A stretch of 64,000 nucleotides of DNA from Tretioscincus oriximinensis (lineage: Eukaryota > Chordata > Lepidosauria > Squamata > Gymnophthalmidae): contig JAJVDF010000876.1 in assembly GCA_022410635.1 (NCBI GenBank), forward strand, positions 127,090-191,089. The letters run 5' to 3'. The translations under genes and the position numbers were made by a program. Below are positions 10,925-21,969 of the stretch, piece by piece. Within the stretch, counting starts at the first letter, position 1, and each line of letters starts with the position of its first letter. The notes below the pieces were generated by a model. It worked only from the letters and a program-made list of their open reading frames with translations, was not told the origin of the DNA and did not search any database.

Positions 10925-12078
10925 TGAAATCTCTTTTCACGCAGGACATTTTTCTCCGGCATCTGGACTTCTCCCACCCCTTTCTTGTGCACTCCAATGC
11001 CAGCGATGTGGCGGTTGGCGGTGCCCTCCTTCGGCAGGACCCTATTACTAGTTTGCTGATGCTGTGCACCTTTTTCTCCTGTCAGCTATCCCTGCTGAAA
11101 GGAATTACGCAGTCTACGACACAGAACGTCTCACTGTCAAGTTCTGCCTCAAACAGTGGCGCCACTACTCAATTTCAAGTGGCCTTCAGTTCTGCCATTC
11201 ATCCCGAGACTGATGGTCAGTCGGAGAGATCCCTGCATACTATTGCACGTTTGTTGAGATCCTATGTTAATTTTCAACAATCAAATTGGGTTTTGTACCT
11301 TTCGCTTTGCGAATTTGCTTACAAGAACTCTGTCTATGCTTCCAATGGTGTTTCCCCTTTTAAAGCCATCTATGGTTCCTATCTCTCTGTCTCTCCCCCT
11401 CCCCCCTTGTCTCTGATTATTCCCTCCCTCCTGACCTCTCCACCTAGTCTGACACTGCTTCTCAGGTCTGGGAGCGCATTCATGACACCCTCACGATTTC
11501 CAACACTGAGGCCAAGCGTTTCGCCAACCACCACAGAGCTGAGGGTCCCCCTAGTTCAGTTGGCGATTACATGTGGCTTTCTACTCACAATCTCAAGTCT
11601 CCCAGACCTTCATAGAAGTTGGAGTTCAAATTCATCGGCCCTTTTGTGGTTGTCCAACAAATCAACCCGGTTTCCTTCAAACTTCGCCTACCCAGGCACA
11701 TAAAGGTCCATCCTGTTTTCCATAGATCCCTTCTCCTTCTTCAACTTCCTTCTTCTTCTCTCTGCCCCCCCCCCCTGCACCCACACCTCCGCCACCAGTC
11801 ATGGTCAGCCCTGACCAACACTTCAAGGTCTCCGACATCCTTGATTCCCACCTCTCTCGTGGTGAACTTCAATACCTTGTCCATTGGAAAGGATACCCTA
11901 TCTCTGACCACTCGTGAATGCGCTCCTCAGGCCTCTGCACTCCCACCCTTCGCCGCTTTCACACTCGCTTTCCTGACAAACCTGATCCCTGATCTCACCT
12001 TCTATTTTTCCTCCTTTTCTCCTCTGCTTTTTCACACACGTTTCCCCTTTGGGTCACACTTGCTCTGCTTGGAGGGGG
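10925..12078 (+). pseudogene. Broken Ty3 chromovirus pol (RNase H to chromodomain)
   Basis: An endogenous Ty3-type (Metaviridae) LTR retrotransposon remnant. In order: the end of the RT connection and start of RNase H (10930-11040), whose expected first catalytic Asp region reads HSNASD, with Asn where Asp is usual; further RNase H in a shifted frame; a direct junction near 11180 to the late integrase core (HPETDGQSER, 11200-11235) without the zinc-binding and central part; the integrase C-terminal region; a frame change; and a chromodomain-like segment (11820-11925; YLVHWKGYP) where the conserved Trp codon is a stop. Chromodomains tether integrase to chromatin. The internal deletion plus stops make it inactive. 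Confidence 0.82.
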
Positions 12079-12329
12079 TGTTATGTCAGGGTTGTGAAAC
12101 AGTTAACCTTTCCTGCTTACATTTTGCTTGTCTTTTTCCGGTGTAGTTTGCACCCCGGCCAGCTGCTCTGTTTATTGGCTGTAAAACAATCATGGGGCAG
12201 AGCGAGGAAAGGGTTTATTAGCTGAACTGAAGCCGTTGGACCACGCTTTCCATTCTTTGATTGATTGCTCAATTAGTGTCTTGATGCTGAAATAGTTGCT
12301 AGCTTGTGCCATTAAAAGCTAACATCTCT
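12079..12329 (+). mobile_element. Chromovirus 3' LTR, partial
   Basis: Downstream of the pol remnant, a polypurine tract (TTGGAGGGGG, 12069-12078) is followed by TGTTATGTCAGGG, the expected LTR start. An ATTAAA signal lies near 12311. The right end is not clear because CR1 similarity starts near 12330. No matching 5' LTR was found in the window. Confidence 0.6.
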
Positions 12330-12837
12330 CTGCCTGAGATCTCCATTCTCCAAAGCAGCTGGAAGGCAGCACTCCAGGGAGTGAGATGCTTCTGCTGCAT
12401 CCATGGAGGTCTCATCTTGATGCCTATTTCTGTCTCTCTACTTGTTCAGGTCGGTTACCTTGGCCTCAANGGAAGAAACACATTCCCTGAGAGCCAAGAG
12501 CTCCTTGCACTGAACACACACCCATGACATCTCTCCAGCAGGCAGACAGTCATACTTCTGANACTCGGTCCAAAACACTGGGAAGCCTCCTTAGCCCTGC
12601 TGGCTCATTACCTTCATTCCTATTATAATTTTAGTTTACTTCTATTGCTATTTAAATTCTCTTTTCTTTTTCTCTCCCCCCCCCCAAGATTTTTTTTGCC
12701 TTTAGCAGTGATTGCTATCTACAATATTTATTGTAAGACTATTGAAATTATTCCTTTAGTTACTAATTATTCATTTAGTATAAGTTATTAAGGTGAAGTT
12801 CGTTACTATATATTTAATTAATTTAGTTTCCTTATAA
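12330..12837 (-). mobile_element. CR1 5' region (UTR and ORF1 start)
   Basis: About 220 bp matches 40045-40290, which lies in CR1 ORF1 on the minus strand (Cys-rich, Leu-rich coiled region with a reading like LGALGSQGMCF and LEAKVTDL). The match includes CTTGATGCCTATTTCTGTCT and GAGAGCCA(A/G)GAGCTCCTTGC. The AT-rich 3' half (12610-12837) resembles 40250-40400. Two unresolved bases are present. Confidence 0.6.
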
Positions 12838-13115
12838 GAAATTCTTATAAGAACATAAGAAGAGCCATACTGGATCAGGCCACAGCCCATATAGTCCAGC
12901 ATTCTGTCTCACACAGAGGCCCACCAGATGCACCTGGGCAGTCTGAACAGAGGAAAGCAAAATATGCTCCTGTTCATGACTCCCTGCAAATGGTATCTCA
13001 GGAGTCCTGCCTGTTGCTCCATCCCGGAGGCAGCATCCAGACATCTATCCTAGTATCCATTTATACTCTTGGTGCCTATGAACCTGTCTAGTCCTGTCTT
13101 GAAACTATCCAAGCT
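12838..13115 (-). mobile_element. CR1 LINE, 3' end
   Basis: Reverse-complement copy of the CR1 3' UTR and ORF2 end, beginning at the tail (TAAGAACATAAGAAGAGCC on the plus strand) and ending at AGTCCTGTCTTGAAACTATC. It abuts a CR1 5' region in the same orientation, so either an internally deleted element or two insertions side by side. Confidence 0.85.
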
Positions 13116-13311
13116 GTTAGCTACGACTACCCCTTAATTGGTTATAATTAAGGAGTTTGGTTCTTTTTGTAATAACAAAACTAGTATTTTTGTAATAACA
13201 AAACTAAATTGTAGTATTTGTATAGTATAGTATTTATAGTATTTCAGGATCTAAATCTAAAAAGAATTACTCTTTAGTTATATAAATTTCGGTTTGCAAA
13301 AAAAATCACCA

Positions 13312-14388
13312 ATAATAAATGGACAGTTCTCTGAGTGGAAAGACATAAGAAATGGGGTACCAGGGCTCTGAACTGGGATCCCTGCTTTTCAATATATTCA
13401 TAAATGATCTGGATGCCAAGGTAAATAGTGAAGTAGCCTGATGAGTCCAGGATAGTCAAAAATGAAAGTGATTGCAAGGAGCTCTATAGTGAGCTATTGA
13501 AATTGGGAGAATGGGCATCAAAGTGGCGAATGCTTAAGCAAGTGCTTAACCCCAATTACTCCTTTCAACTGATGGGAACCAAGCTTTCTGTGATCAAGGA
13601 GGAAAAGGATCTTGGGGTGTTGGTGGTCAGTTCAATGAAGGTAAAAAAGCAAAAAAAAAAGCAAATTCAGTCTTGGGGAATCATAAGGAAAGGAATCGAA
13701 AACAAATCTGCAAGTGTTTTTTTGCCTCTTTATAAATCTGTGGTGAAGCCACATTTGGCTGTGTACAATTTTAGTTACTACATCTCAAAAAGGATATTGT
13801 GGAACTAGAGAAAATGCAGAAAAGGGCAACAAGAATGATCAAGGGACTGGAGCACTTCCCTTATGAAGTCAGGCTGCGATGTCTGGGCCTCTTCAGCCTC
13901 AAAAGATGGTGTTTGAGAAGTGATCTGATTGAAGTATATCAAATCATGCATAAGATAGATAAGGTAAATAGAGAAAAAATGTTTTCTCTGTCACACAATA
14001 CTAGGGCCAGGGGGCATTCCTTGAAACTGAGGGGTAGAAGAGTGAGAACAGATGAAAGAAAGTATTTTTTCACCCAGAGGGTAATTGTCCTTTTGAGTTT
14101 ACTTCCAGAAGCGGTGGTAGTAGCTAGCAGGCTGAATAGTTTCAATTAGACAGGTTAATGGACACCAAGGATATAAATATCCTGGATGCTGTCTCCAGGA
14201 TGGAACAACAGGCAGTTATCCTAATATGCCATTTGCTGGAAATTGAGAATAGGTGCATATTTTGCTTTCTTCTGTTCAGACTGCCCAAGTGCAATTGGTG
14301 GACCTCTATGTGAGACAGAATGTTATATTAGATGGGCTCTGGCCAGCTTCAGCAGGGCTATTCTTGTGTTCTTATGTTCCAACTTAAA
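13312..14388 (+). mobile_element. CR1 LINE, RT end to 3' UTR
   Basis: Collinear CR1 copy: the region before the catalytic box (13312-13440), then LGEWASKWRMLKQ and GTKLSVIKEEKDLGVLV (13497-13640), GIENKSASVFLPLYKSVVKP (13700-13760), ELEKMQKRATRMIKGLEHFP (13800-13860), the C-terminal region (13860-14145) and the 3' UTR with tail near 14380. The FADD segment itself is lost by a deletion near 13440. At least two frame changes separate the pieces, so it is inactive. Confidence 0.85.
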
Positions 14389-15576
14389 TCCAAATACAAA
14401 GCCTAGTGTTGTCAAGGTCTTAGACTTACAGCAGACAAACCTATTGTTCATTGAAGCACCATCCAAAACTCTATATCTATAAGCTTTTGGAGTTGTAGGA
14501 TGTGGATCTAGCATTTCCTTTGGTAGTCCTGTGTTATTTGGAATCAAAACATTTACTTTAGTTCCTGTCTCATGTTTCAGCCATCTCTGGGAAAAGGAAT
14601 TTTGCCTTGAGGATTACACTGGCTTTCTGTGCCAAGGCAACCTCATTTTTATTAGAGACTATGTTTTCTCAGTGAAATTGTAAACAGGAAGAAAATAATC
14701 TATTAATACCTGATTTCTTCTCTCCTCTTCACACACTATTGCTCTGAAAACACAATAGGCTTTGAACACAATGGCTAAGTCACATGTCAGANATGGCTTT
14801 GTGACATAAGCAATGACATAAATGTTAGCACTTTAACCTTTTCCTTCTTCAGAAAAATGAGGGAAGTGCATGAGTGTCATTGAACTTACTTTCCACTTAG
14901 TGCAAAACCGTCTGTATCACCACGTAGTACAGAAACCTCCAGCCTGAAAGACTCCATACTCACTGAAGAAGCAAGAAATGTACTGCTGGTATGAGCTGGA
15001 ATAAAAAAGAGATCATCACAATAAAAGAAAATTAATGCTTTTTATGTAGTAGTAAAGTAGTAGTAATGATTCATTTGCTATGATTCCCTTCATTTATTAA
15101 AATTCATTCTCTTTGGCTTTGGATTGAATCTGGATTTTATGAACAAGATAGTTTAGCTTGCATACAGGGCAACTGATTTGATGCATACTGCAAACTAAGC
15201 CTGTTGGTTACATCTCTTATTTGCAGAATTGTCTGGGAATAATTGTCACTGGAACTAGTATGACATGGTGCCTTCGGAGCTTATATTTTGGGTTTGGTTC
15301 TCACCATGCCTTTTTGCACCCTGGGCAAAGAAATAGTAATTCTACATTGGATCCAGCTCACCCCCAACTACCTGGGCAAAGGGAAGGCCAGAAAGTCTAG
15401 CTCACTGCCATCTGCTCTTCACCAGAGCAGTTCCCCAAGGTTCCAGATTTGGTGAAGGTTGGATGCCTGAGGGATGGAAAGGCAGATCATATAGCACACC
15501 CGTGATTTGCCAAAACCATTTTTCTGTAATAATACAGAAAAGTCCATGCAAAACTGGTAGTGCCCATTATCATTAT
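14389..15576. other. Unassigned sequence
   Basis: No recognisable coding or repeat structure, apart from a possible short duplicate of CR1-flanking sequence near 15520-15560. Contains one unresolved base (14792). Confidence 0.45.
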
Positions 15577-16950
15577 ATTGGATGCTAAGGTAAATAGTGA
15601 AGTATCCAAGTTTGCTGATGACACTAAACTGTTCAGGGTAGTGAAAACTGAAAATGATTGCAAGGCACTCCAGAGCGATCTATTGAAATTGGGTGAGTGG
15701 GCATCAAAGTGGGAAATGCACTTCAACTTAAGGAAGTGCAAAGTCATGCACATTGGGGCAAAGAACCCCAACTACTCCTATCACCTGATGGGAACTAAGC
15801 TTTCTGTAATCAAGCAAGAAAAGGATCTTGGGGTGTTGGTGGACAATACAATGAAGATGTTAACCCAGTGTGCAGCAGCAGCTGCAGCAAAAAAGGAAAA
15901 TTCCATGTTGAGAATAATAAGGAAAGGAATCGAAAACAAATCAGCAAATGTTGTATTGCCTCTTTATAACTCTGTGGTGAGGCCACATTTGGATTACTGT
16001 GTTTAATTCTGATCCCCACATCTCAAGAGGAATATTGTAGAACTAGAGAAGGTGCAGAAAAGGGCAACAAAAATGATCAAGGGTTTGGAGCACCTCTCTT
16101 ATGAAGTCAGGCTGCAATGTCTGGGCCTCTTCAGCCTCGAAAGGCAACGTTTGAGAAGTGATCTGATTGAAGTTTACAAAATCATGCATGGAATGGATAG
16201 GGTGAATAGAGAAAAAATGTTTTTGTTATAAAGCTGTACTTGGATTTAGAAAGTCCTCCACACAGAAGTTTTTCTTTCCAATAGGAAGGCTTTTATTTGT
16301 TTCTCACAAAGAGAAACAAAGTGCTTCGCCAGACAACCAAACTCAACAACCCACACCAAACTAAGGCACTACTTGCTTTTTATATGCATGGTAACCAATC
16401 AGAATTCTGCAACATAGTATAACACCACATTGCATCATCTTTACTCTGGTTGGCTATCAAAGTCACATGATCAGTGCTAGATGTTATCTTATTTACAGTT
16501 GAACAATACATCATATTCTGACAGTTTTCTCTTTCTCACAACACTAGGACCAGAGGACACTCCTTAAAACTGATGGGTAGAAAAGTGAGAACAGGCAAAG
16601 GAAAGTATTTTTTCACCCAGAAGGTCATCGGCCCGTGGAATTTCCTTTCTGAAGAGGTACTGGTAGCTAACAGCTTGGATAGTTTCAAGACAGGACTAGT
16701 CAGGTTTATGGACACCAAGAGTATAAATGGATACTAGGATGGATGTCTGAATGTTGCCTCCGGGCTGGAGCAACAGGCAGGACTTCTGAGATACCATTTG
16801 CGGGAAGTCATGAACAGGATCATATTTTGCTTTCCTCTGTTCGGACTGCCCAGGTGCATCTGGTGGGCCTCTNTGTGACACAGAATGCTGGACTAGATGG
16901 GCTGTGGCCTTATCCAGTATGGCTCTTCTTATCTTCTTATGTTCTTAATT
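15577..16950 (+). mobile_element. CR1 LINE split by a solo LTR
   Basis: The best-preserved CR1 C-terminal half here. It has KFADDTKLFRVV, the catalytic reverse-transcriptase box of this clade, then LGEWASKWEMHFNLRKCKVM, KQEKDLGVLVDNTMK and IENKSANVVLPLYNSVVRP in one 148-codon frame (15560-16006). The thumb/C-terminal region follows to 16223. A 300-bp LTR (16224-16523) interrupts it at codons equivalent to MFS, and the C-terminus and 3' UTR resume at 16529, ending in the TTCTTATGTTC-type tail. Confidence 0.88.
16224..16523 (-). mobile_element. Solo LTR (300 bp) with 5-bp duplication
   Basis: Begins TGTTATAAAGC and ends TTCTGACA (TG...CA), flanked by GTTTT at 16219-16223 and 16524-16528. Regulatory order fits the minus strand: TATAAAA near 16380 and AATAAA near 16288 (minus reading). 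No internal retroviral genes remain, so it formed by recombination between two LTRs. A 5-bp duplication suits Ty3-type elements and some retroviral classes. Confidence 0.85.
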
Positions 16951-17245
16951 CTTGCACACTTAAAAAAATGATTTTTTTTAAAAAAACAATACACTGCACC
17001 ACCACTAGAGGCCTCTAGCAACCAGGGCCAGCTCCTGAAGGCACCCTCGCTTTTGTAAAAAAAAATTAAAAAATCTGATGCACTCCAAAAATTCTGTTTA
17101 AAAATTCTCACACACTTCACAGATTTCTCAGGCAGGAATTTCAGAAGGCAATGCATGTTGGTGGATAATTTGCATATTTATGAATATGCAAATTAGCATC
17201 AATGTTAATTACCCCGGTTTGGGCCTCAGAAAATCTGGTCAGTCT
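16951..17245. mobile_element. Family A relative carrying an extra module
   Basis: The right end, ATCTGGTCAGTCTA (17229-17242), is the family A terminus. Inside is a module also present in two versions at 51425-51640, in the opposite orientation: ACCACTAGAGGCCTCTAGCA, GGGCCAGCTCCTGAAGGC, and AATTCTCACACACTTCA. The left terminus is not identifiable next to the CR1 tail. Confidence 0.5.
17167..17194. repeat. Perfect 12-bp inverted repeat with octamer motifs
   Basis: AATTTGCATATT, a TATG spacer, then AATATGCAAATT. Each arm contains the octamer ATGCAAAT (or complement) recognised by POU/Oct proteins in vertebrates. No gene lies nearby, so a regulatory role is speculation. Confidence 0.8.
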
Positions 17246-17667
17246 AAGCAACAGCAAAGAAATGGAAAAACATAGATAATTTACAAATCAAGAGTTGGTA
17301 TGAGGTTTTATGGGATGTACTGCATAGCAGAATATATTAAAGGAATCCAGGGAAATGTGGGAAATGGAAGAAATATGTTTGCATATCTATGGTCTCACTG
17401 TTTCATTAATTTAGACAGGTGGGGGCATATGGAATTATGGAATAAGTATTGTTAAGATGGATATGAGACTGACAGGATGCAATATGTATGAAGAAGAAGG
17501 AAAGGGAGCAGGAGAAGAAAAGGGATGGCGATCAGGTGAAATATGTTGTAATTTAGATGATTTAACATGATAGTTTGGAATTATCAGTTAATGTGATTTT
17601 GTTATTTAGGGAAATAACATTAGTTGTACTTGTCAATAAATTACCACAATGAATATGTAATGAATAT
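17246..17667 (+). mobile_element. Probable L1 3' end
   Basis: Translation reads KSWYEVLWDVLHSRIY-like residues, then A/G-rich sequence and an AT-rich end. This resembles the last part of L1 ORF2 and its 3' UTR at 5868-6665 and 19800-20145. No conserved motif is intact. Confidence 0.4.
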
Positions 17668-18006
17668 AATGATGTTAGTCTGCAAAAGAGAAGACTGAGA
17701 GGAGACCTGATAGCTGTCTACAAATATCTGAAGGGCTGTCACAGAGCAGAGGGATCAACATTGTTCTCATTGGCACATGGAATACTAGAAACAATGGGAT
17801 GAAACTGCAAGGGAGGAGATTTAGAGTAAGGGTGATAAACCAGTGGAACAGTTTGCCACAGGAGCTGGTGAGTTTGCCTTCACTGGAAGCCTTCAAACAG
17901 AGACTGGACAGTCATCTTTCTGGGATTGTTTAATGAATCGTTCATTGAGCAGGGGGTTGGACCCGATGACCCTGGAGGTCCCTTGCAACTCTACGATGCT
18001 ATGTAA
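17668..18006 (+). mobile_element. CR1 3' end, second subfamily
   Basis: Starts in the C-terminal coding part (LQKRRLRGDLIAVYKYLKGC-type sequence seen in the nucleotides) and ends with CCTGGAGGTCCCTTGCAACT and a CTACGATGCTATG tail, the CR1 3' signature. It is the same family as the minus-strand copies at 18886 and 32976, and distinct in 3' UTR from the TTCTTATG-tailed family. Confidence 0.85.
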
Positions 18007-18589
18007 GGAAGTAAGCACATTGGAAAAGCACAATATAATAAAATATTTTTTTAAAACAACATTGGAAACGTTATCAAAAGTCTTAATATGGTTAATGCAG
18101 CAAGCTGATAAATTACTTGATAGGAAGCGGAAATTGAGCAAGTGAAAGAACACATGATGAAATGGATCCACGTTTCTGAACATTTTATTTATATTATTTT
18201 GAAGGGAAAGCATAATTCCCCTCCCCCCCAAAATGGAATACAGCCTTTTTTAAGGCAGAAAACATATCTAGAGAGGATTTTATTTGGTTTTGTTTTAAGA
18301 TTCAATTGTATAGGATATTTGCTGAAACAAGCCATTACACACTGAATAGGAAGGCTGCATCTATCTAGCAGACTTGAATTTAGTTTTCGAAACATTGAGA
18401 ATGTGTCTCATATTCTCTGTTTTCTCCCCTATTGAAGAACCATTCAATAGATCAGTTAGAAAGAAATTTAATTTTTTTTCACACAATTCCACACTTGCTA
18501 GTTTTTCCTTAAATTTCATATTCTGACTTATATCAATTAGTGCTGATCTACATTATTATCAGTTGCAAATAACACAAGCTAGGAATTTG
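18007..18589. other. Unassigned AT-rich sequence
   Basis: No element recognised. 67-112-codon frames here have no domain. Confidence 0.4.
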
Positions 18590-20145
18590 ATGGCGCAGAG
18601 AAACTATAGCCAATGCATGCAAAATAATAATACCCAGCTAGAAGAATTATTCGAGTAAAAATTAAAAAATATAAAAGGAATAGCAGGGAACATGTATATA
18701 ATCTTAAACCACTTTCTGTATGATAATAGAGACCTTCTCACACAAAAACAGAACAGATATAAATATTATGAACCAAGAAATGAAAAAAAAATTGGGAAAA
18801 CATTGCGGTAAGGAAAACAAGGGTGAAGGAATTTCAAATGAAAGTAATGATACATTGGTATAGAACGCCAAAAGTTATTGTCAATTTAGAATCATAGAAT
18901 AATAGAGTTGGAAGGGTCATCGGGTCCAACCCCCTGCTCGATGCAGGATTCATTAAACCATCCCAGACAGATGACTGTCCAGCCTCTGTTTGAAGACTTC
19001 CAGGGAAGGCGAACTCACCACCCCCTGTGGCAAACTTTTCCACTGGTTTATCACCCTGACTGTTAGAAAGTTTTTCTGATATCTAATCTAAATCTACTCC
19101 CTTGCAGTTTCATTCCATTGTTTCTAGTCCTTCCATGTGCTAATGAGAACAATGCTGATCCCTCTGCTCTGTGACAGCCCTTCAGATATTTGTAGACAGC
19201 TATCAGGTCTCCGCTCAGTCTTCTCTTTTACAGACTAAACATCCCCAGATCCTTTAACCGTTCCTCATAGGACATGGTTTCCAGACTACTCACCATCCTT
19301 GCAACTCTCTTTTGTACTTGCTCTAGTTTATCAATGTCCTTTTTTAAATTGGGGCCCCCAGAACTGAACACAGTATTCCAAAATACTGTAGAGAGGAATA
19401 ATTACTTCACGTGAGTGAGATTCTATGCCCCTCTTGATACATGCCAGGATTGTGTTTGCCTTTTTTGCAGCTGCTTCACACTGTTGACTTGTGAAATTGA
19501 TCCCTAATGCATCGCCATTATGCTGGCATGGATGTGGACAGCAGGGTACGTTATTGCACATGATATAGGAATGTCCAGAAATACAAAATTTTTGGAATGA
19601 AATTTGGGGATATAATATCAGGATATAGTGTAAGAAAAACAAAAGAAGTATGTATAACCCAAGATATAGATATACAGCCAAATATAAATATGGACAAATA
19701 TTTATTCCAACAGATGACTATGGGAGCTCAGGCTGTTATAGTTATTTGATGGAAAGATAAAAATAAATGGCAGATGGGCAATTGGCACCATTATTTATCA
19801 GATAAAAAATTATAGATTATTTGCATAGCATTGAGAGTGATAATTGTATGGGTAACTGGGCAAAATTGATAATATATAGTCAACAATATAGGTGGGGGGC
19901 ATGATTAGTTAAATGTTATAAAACTGGTTTTAAATTAAAACTGGTGAGAAATTATACCTTCTATCTATTGGGAAGGGGAGGGTGGGTAAAACATGTAAAA
20001 TTTCTGTTAAAAAAGGAAAAAAGCCAAAATGCGTTGATTATGAGAACTGTACATTAATGTAAATAATAGTATTAATTGTCTTGTGTATATATATATATAT
20101 ATGTATGTGAAAATGTGAATAAAATATATTAAAAAAAATATGAGT
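18590..20145 (+). mobile_element. L1 C-terminal region split by CR1
   Basis: Before the CR1 (18886-19496) the plus strand encodes VKEFQMKVMIHWYRTPKVIV. After it come [17 protein letters not shown] and ECPEIQNFW (19520-19600). These join in the order found intact in the L1 at 27020-27200 (KIKEMQMKILTRWYRTP...SLCWHGC). The 3' part has stops, a G-rich stretch (19975-19990), a (TA)n run at 20086-20102 and an A-rich end near 20145. Confidence 0.8.
18886..19496 (-). mobile_element. CR1, second subfamily, inserted in L1
   Basis: Opens on the plus strand with AATCATAGAATAATAGAGTT, the CR1 3' tail in reverse. On the minus strand it encodes [31 protein letters not shown] and [14 protein letters not shown], the CR1 region C-terminal to the catalytic box, followed by the C-terminal domain. 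5' truncated. No clear target duplication, as often for CR1. Confidence 0.88.
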
Positions 20146-20833
20146 TACTTTATTTTCATTTCTTCTACTATTTATACTTTTGTCCTTTTAAAAAAATAAT
20201 ATTCTGATTGAATTACTGAATAATGTAAACCTTAATTAGTGAGCTGTGTGACTATAAATTCTTTCCTGCTAAGTACTACTTGAAGGAAAGCTTAATTTTT
20301 TAAAAAATGGCAAATATGAAGGACTAATGGCAAGAAACAATACTAATCTTTATCATATTCTAATAGTATTCGTATTATTAAAGATTTTAAATGTTGAACA
20401 CAATGTTCATTAGGACTTCAACAGAAAGATCTAGGCCATCTTGTCCTTGAGATTTCAAAATACTTTTATTTCATTATTTGTAATTATTTTAATTATTGAA
20501 TTTTTATTCCTAGAGAAAGATAATTGCTTTCAGTTTTTGCCTGTGCTTCTTCCTCAAAAAATGAGAACTTAAAGCTCTGACCTCTTTTAATACTGAAATA
20601 AACATAATGACCTCAAATGAATTTTAGGGAGTACACCACCATTTGTAGGGAAATATAGTCTAGATTTATTATAGAAACTAAATTTCTTTGAACTGGCAGG
20701 ATATTTTCTCTTACTGCATATATCCTTGTACTATACACAGTTTTTCATGTGTTACCTTGATCAGAAGCTTAGTGACAGGAGAAAATCAGGGTAAGGAAGA
20801 TTACAGCTATTTACTGCAGATATGTAAACCTTA
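20146..20833. other. Unassigned AT-rich sequence
   Basis: Nothing recognisable on either strand. Confidence 0.45.
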
Positions 20834-21106
20834 AGAGATGTGCCAAACTGATTCAGATTCAGACCAGTTCAAACCAAAGGTGTTCAAAAGGTTTAAGTTT
20901 GAACAGAAAATGATTCAAATGAATTTGAATCAAAGAAAGGGATGTTTTAATAATTCTGTCAAATACTTCCTATTCAATCTGAGTTTGAAGGGGTTTGAAA
21001 CAAACTGAATGTCATACCTGTTTTAAGAAAAGAAGTTTGAGTTCAAATCAAACAAAAGAGTGTTGCTTTGAACCTAATGAGAAAAAATATGTTTATGCAT
21101 ATCTCT
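20834..21106. mobile_element. Possible miniature element rich in TTCAAA/TTTGAA
   Basis: Begins AGAGATGTGCC and ends TGCATATCTCT, imperfect inverted ends. The 270-bp interior is packed with TTCAAA, TTTGAA and GATTCAGATTC-like motifs that pair across the element. No transposase and no certain target duplication. Confidence 0.45.
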
Positions 21107-21207
21107 AGAAAACATGCTTTCTGTTTTTTATTCCTAATTTAAAGGGCAACCATTCTTGCATTATTAAGATCTAGATCATGGTTATCTAAGATTCACAGAA
21201 TATAGAA

Positions 21208-21960
21208 TGTGGGAATCAGTAATATAGCATATATTAATTGGCATTATATAGATTAATATTAAAATGAACTTGGATTGACCCCTGTGAGCCAAAGCAGGCC
21301 TGTATGGAAATTTTGCCAAAATCTCTGATCAACCCAGCCCAGGAGTAAACAGAAGAGGGCAAATCCTCTCTTCCTGCCCCCAAGGCATATCTCATTCATG
21401 AAGCCTTGCCAGACTGAAGAGATAAATTGGCACCCATTGTGGCAAAGGCACTATCTTTGTTTAACCAGGCTGCGCACCTGGGCTGACCCATCAGCCTGAT
21501 AGTGGCCTGGAGGTAAACCATTTAGGATCATTAAAATTACTTCTCCTAAGGGTGAGTCACTGGGTTCCTGTAATTAAGATAATGCATAAGCAAATAGTTG
21601 CTATCAAGGGTCCATCCTGTTTACCAACCTTATACCATATTTAGAGTTTCCTGACCAGGCTGCACCTCCTTGGGGAGGAGAGAAACACATCACACAGGTG
21701 TCACACCTGACCCACGTGGGATCTACCCACCCCTTTCTTGACATCATAATCTTTGATACACGCCTTCTGATTTGGGTCAATAAAAGATTGAACACGAGGG
21801 CATTCTAGAGGACTCCATGACCCGTGGGCCTCCTGAAATTGCTTCTTGATCCAAGTCGTGTTGCCCGTGTGATTCCTGTTACACGTGTCTATCTACTGCG
21901 GACCAAGCTGCCTTCAATCTCCGTTAGGCATCAAATAACGTGGAAAGCGAACCCCCGTTA
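21208..21960 (+). mobile_element. Solo LTR, family D copy 1
   Basis: 753 bp, from TGTGGGAATC to ACCCCCGTTA, flanked by the 6-bp duplication ATAGAA (21202-21207, 21961-21966). An AATAAA signal is at 21779-21784, about 175 bp before the end, and the segment ACACGTGTCTATCTACT is shared by all four copies. A 6-bp duplication is usual for class II (ERVK/beta- or alpha-like) retroviruses. The TA rather than CA end is unusual. No internal genes. Confidence 0.88.
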
Positions 21961-21969
21961 ATAGAAGTT

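Noticed and set aside
13960..14145. Minus-strand frame with Leu/Ser content
   Set aside because: Antisense shadow of the CR1 C-terminal domain.
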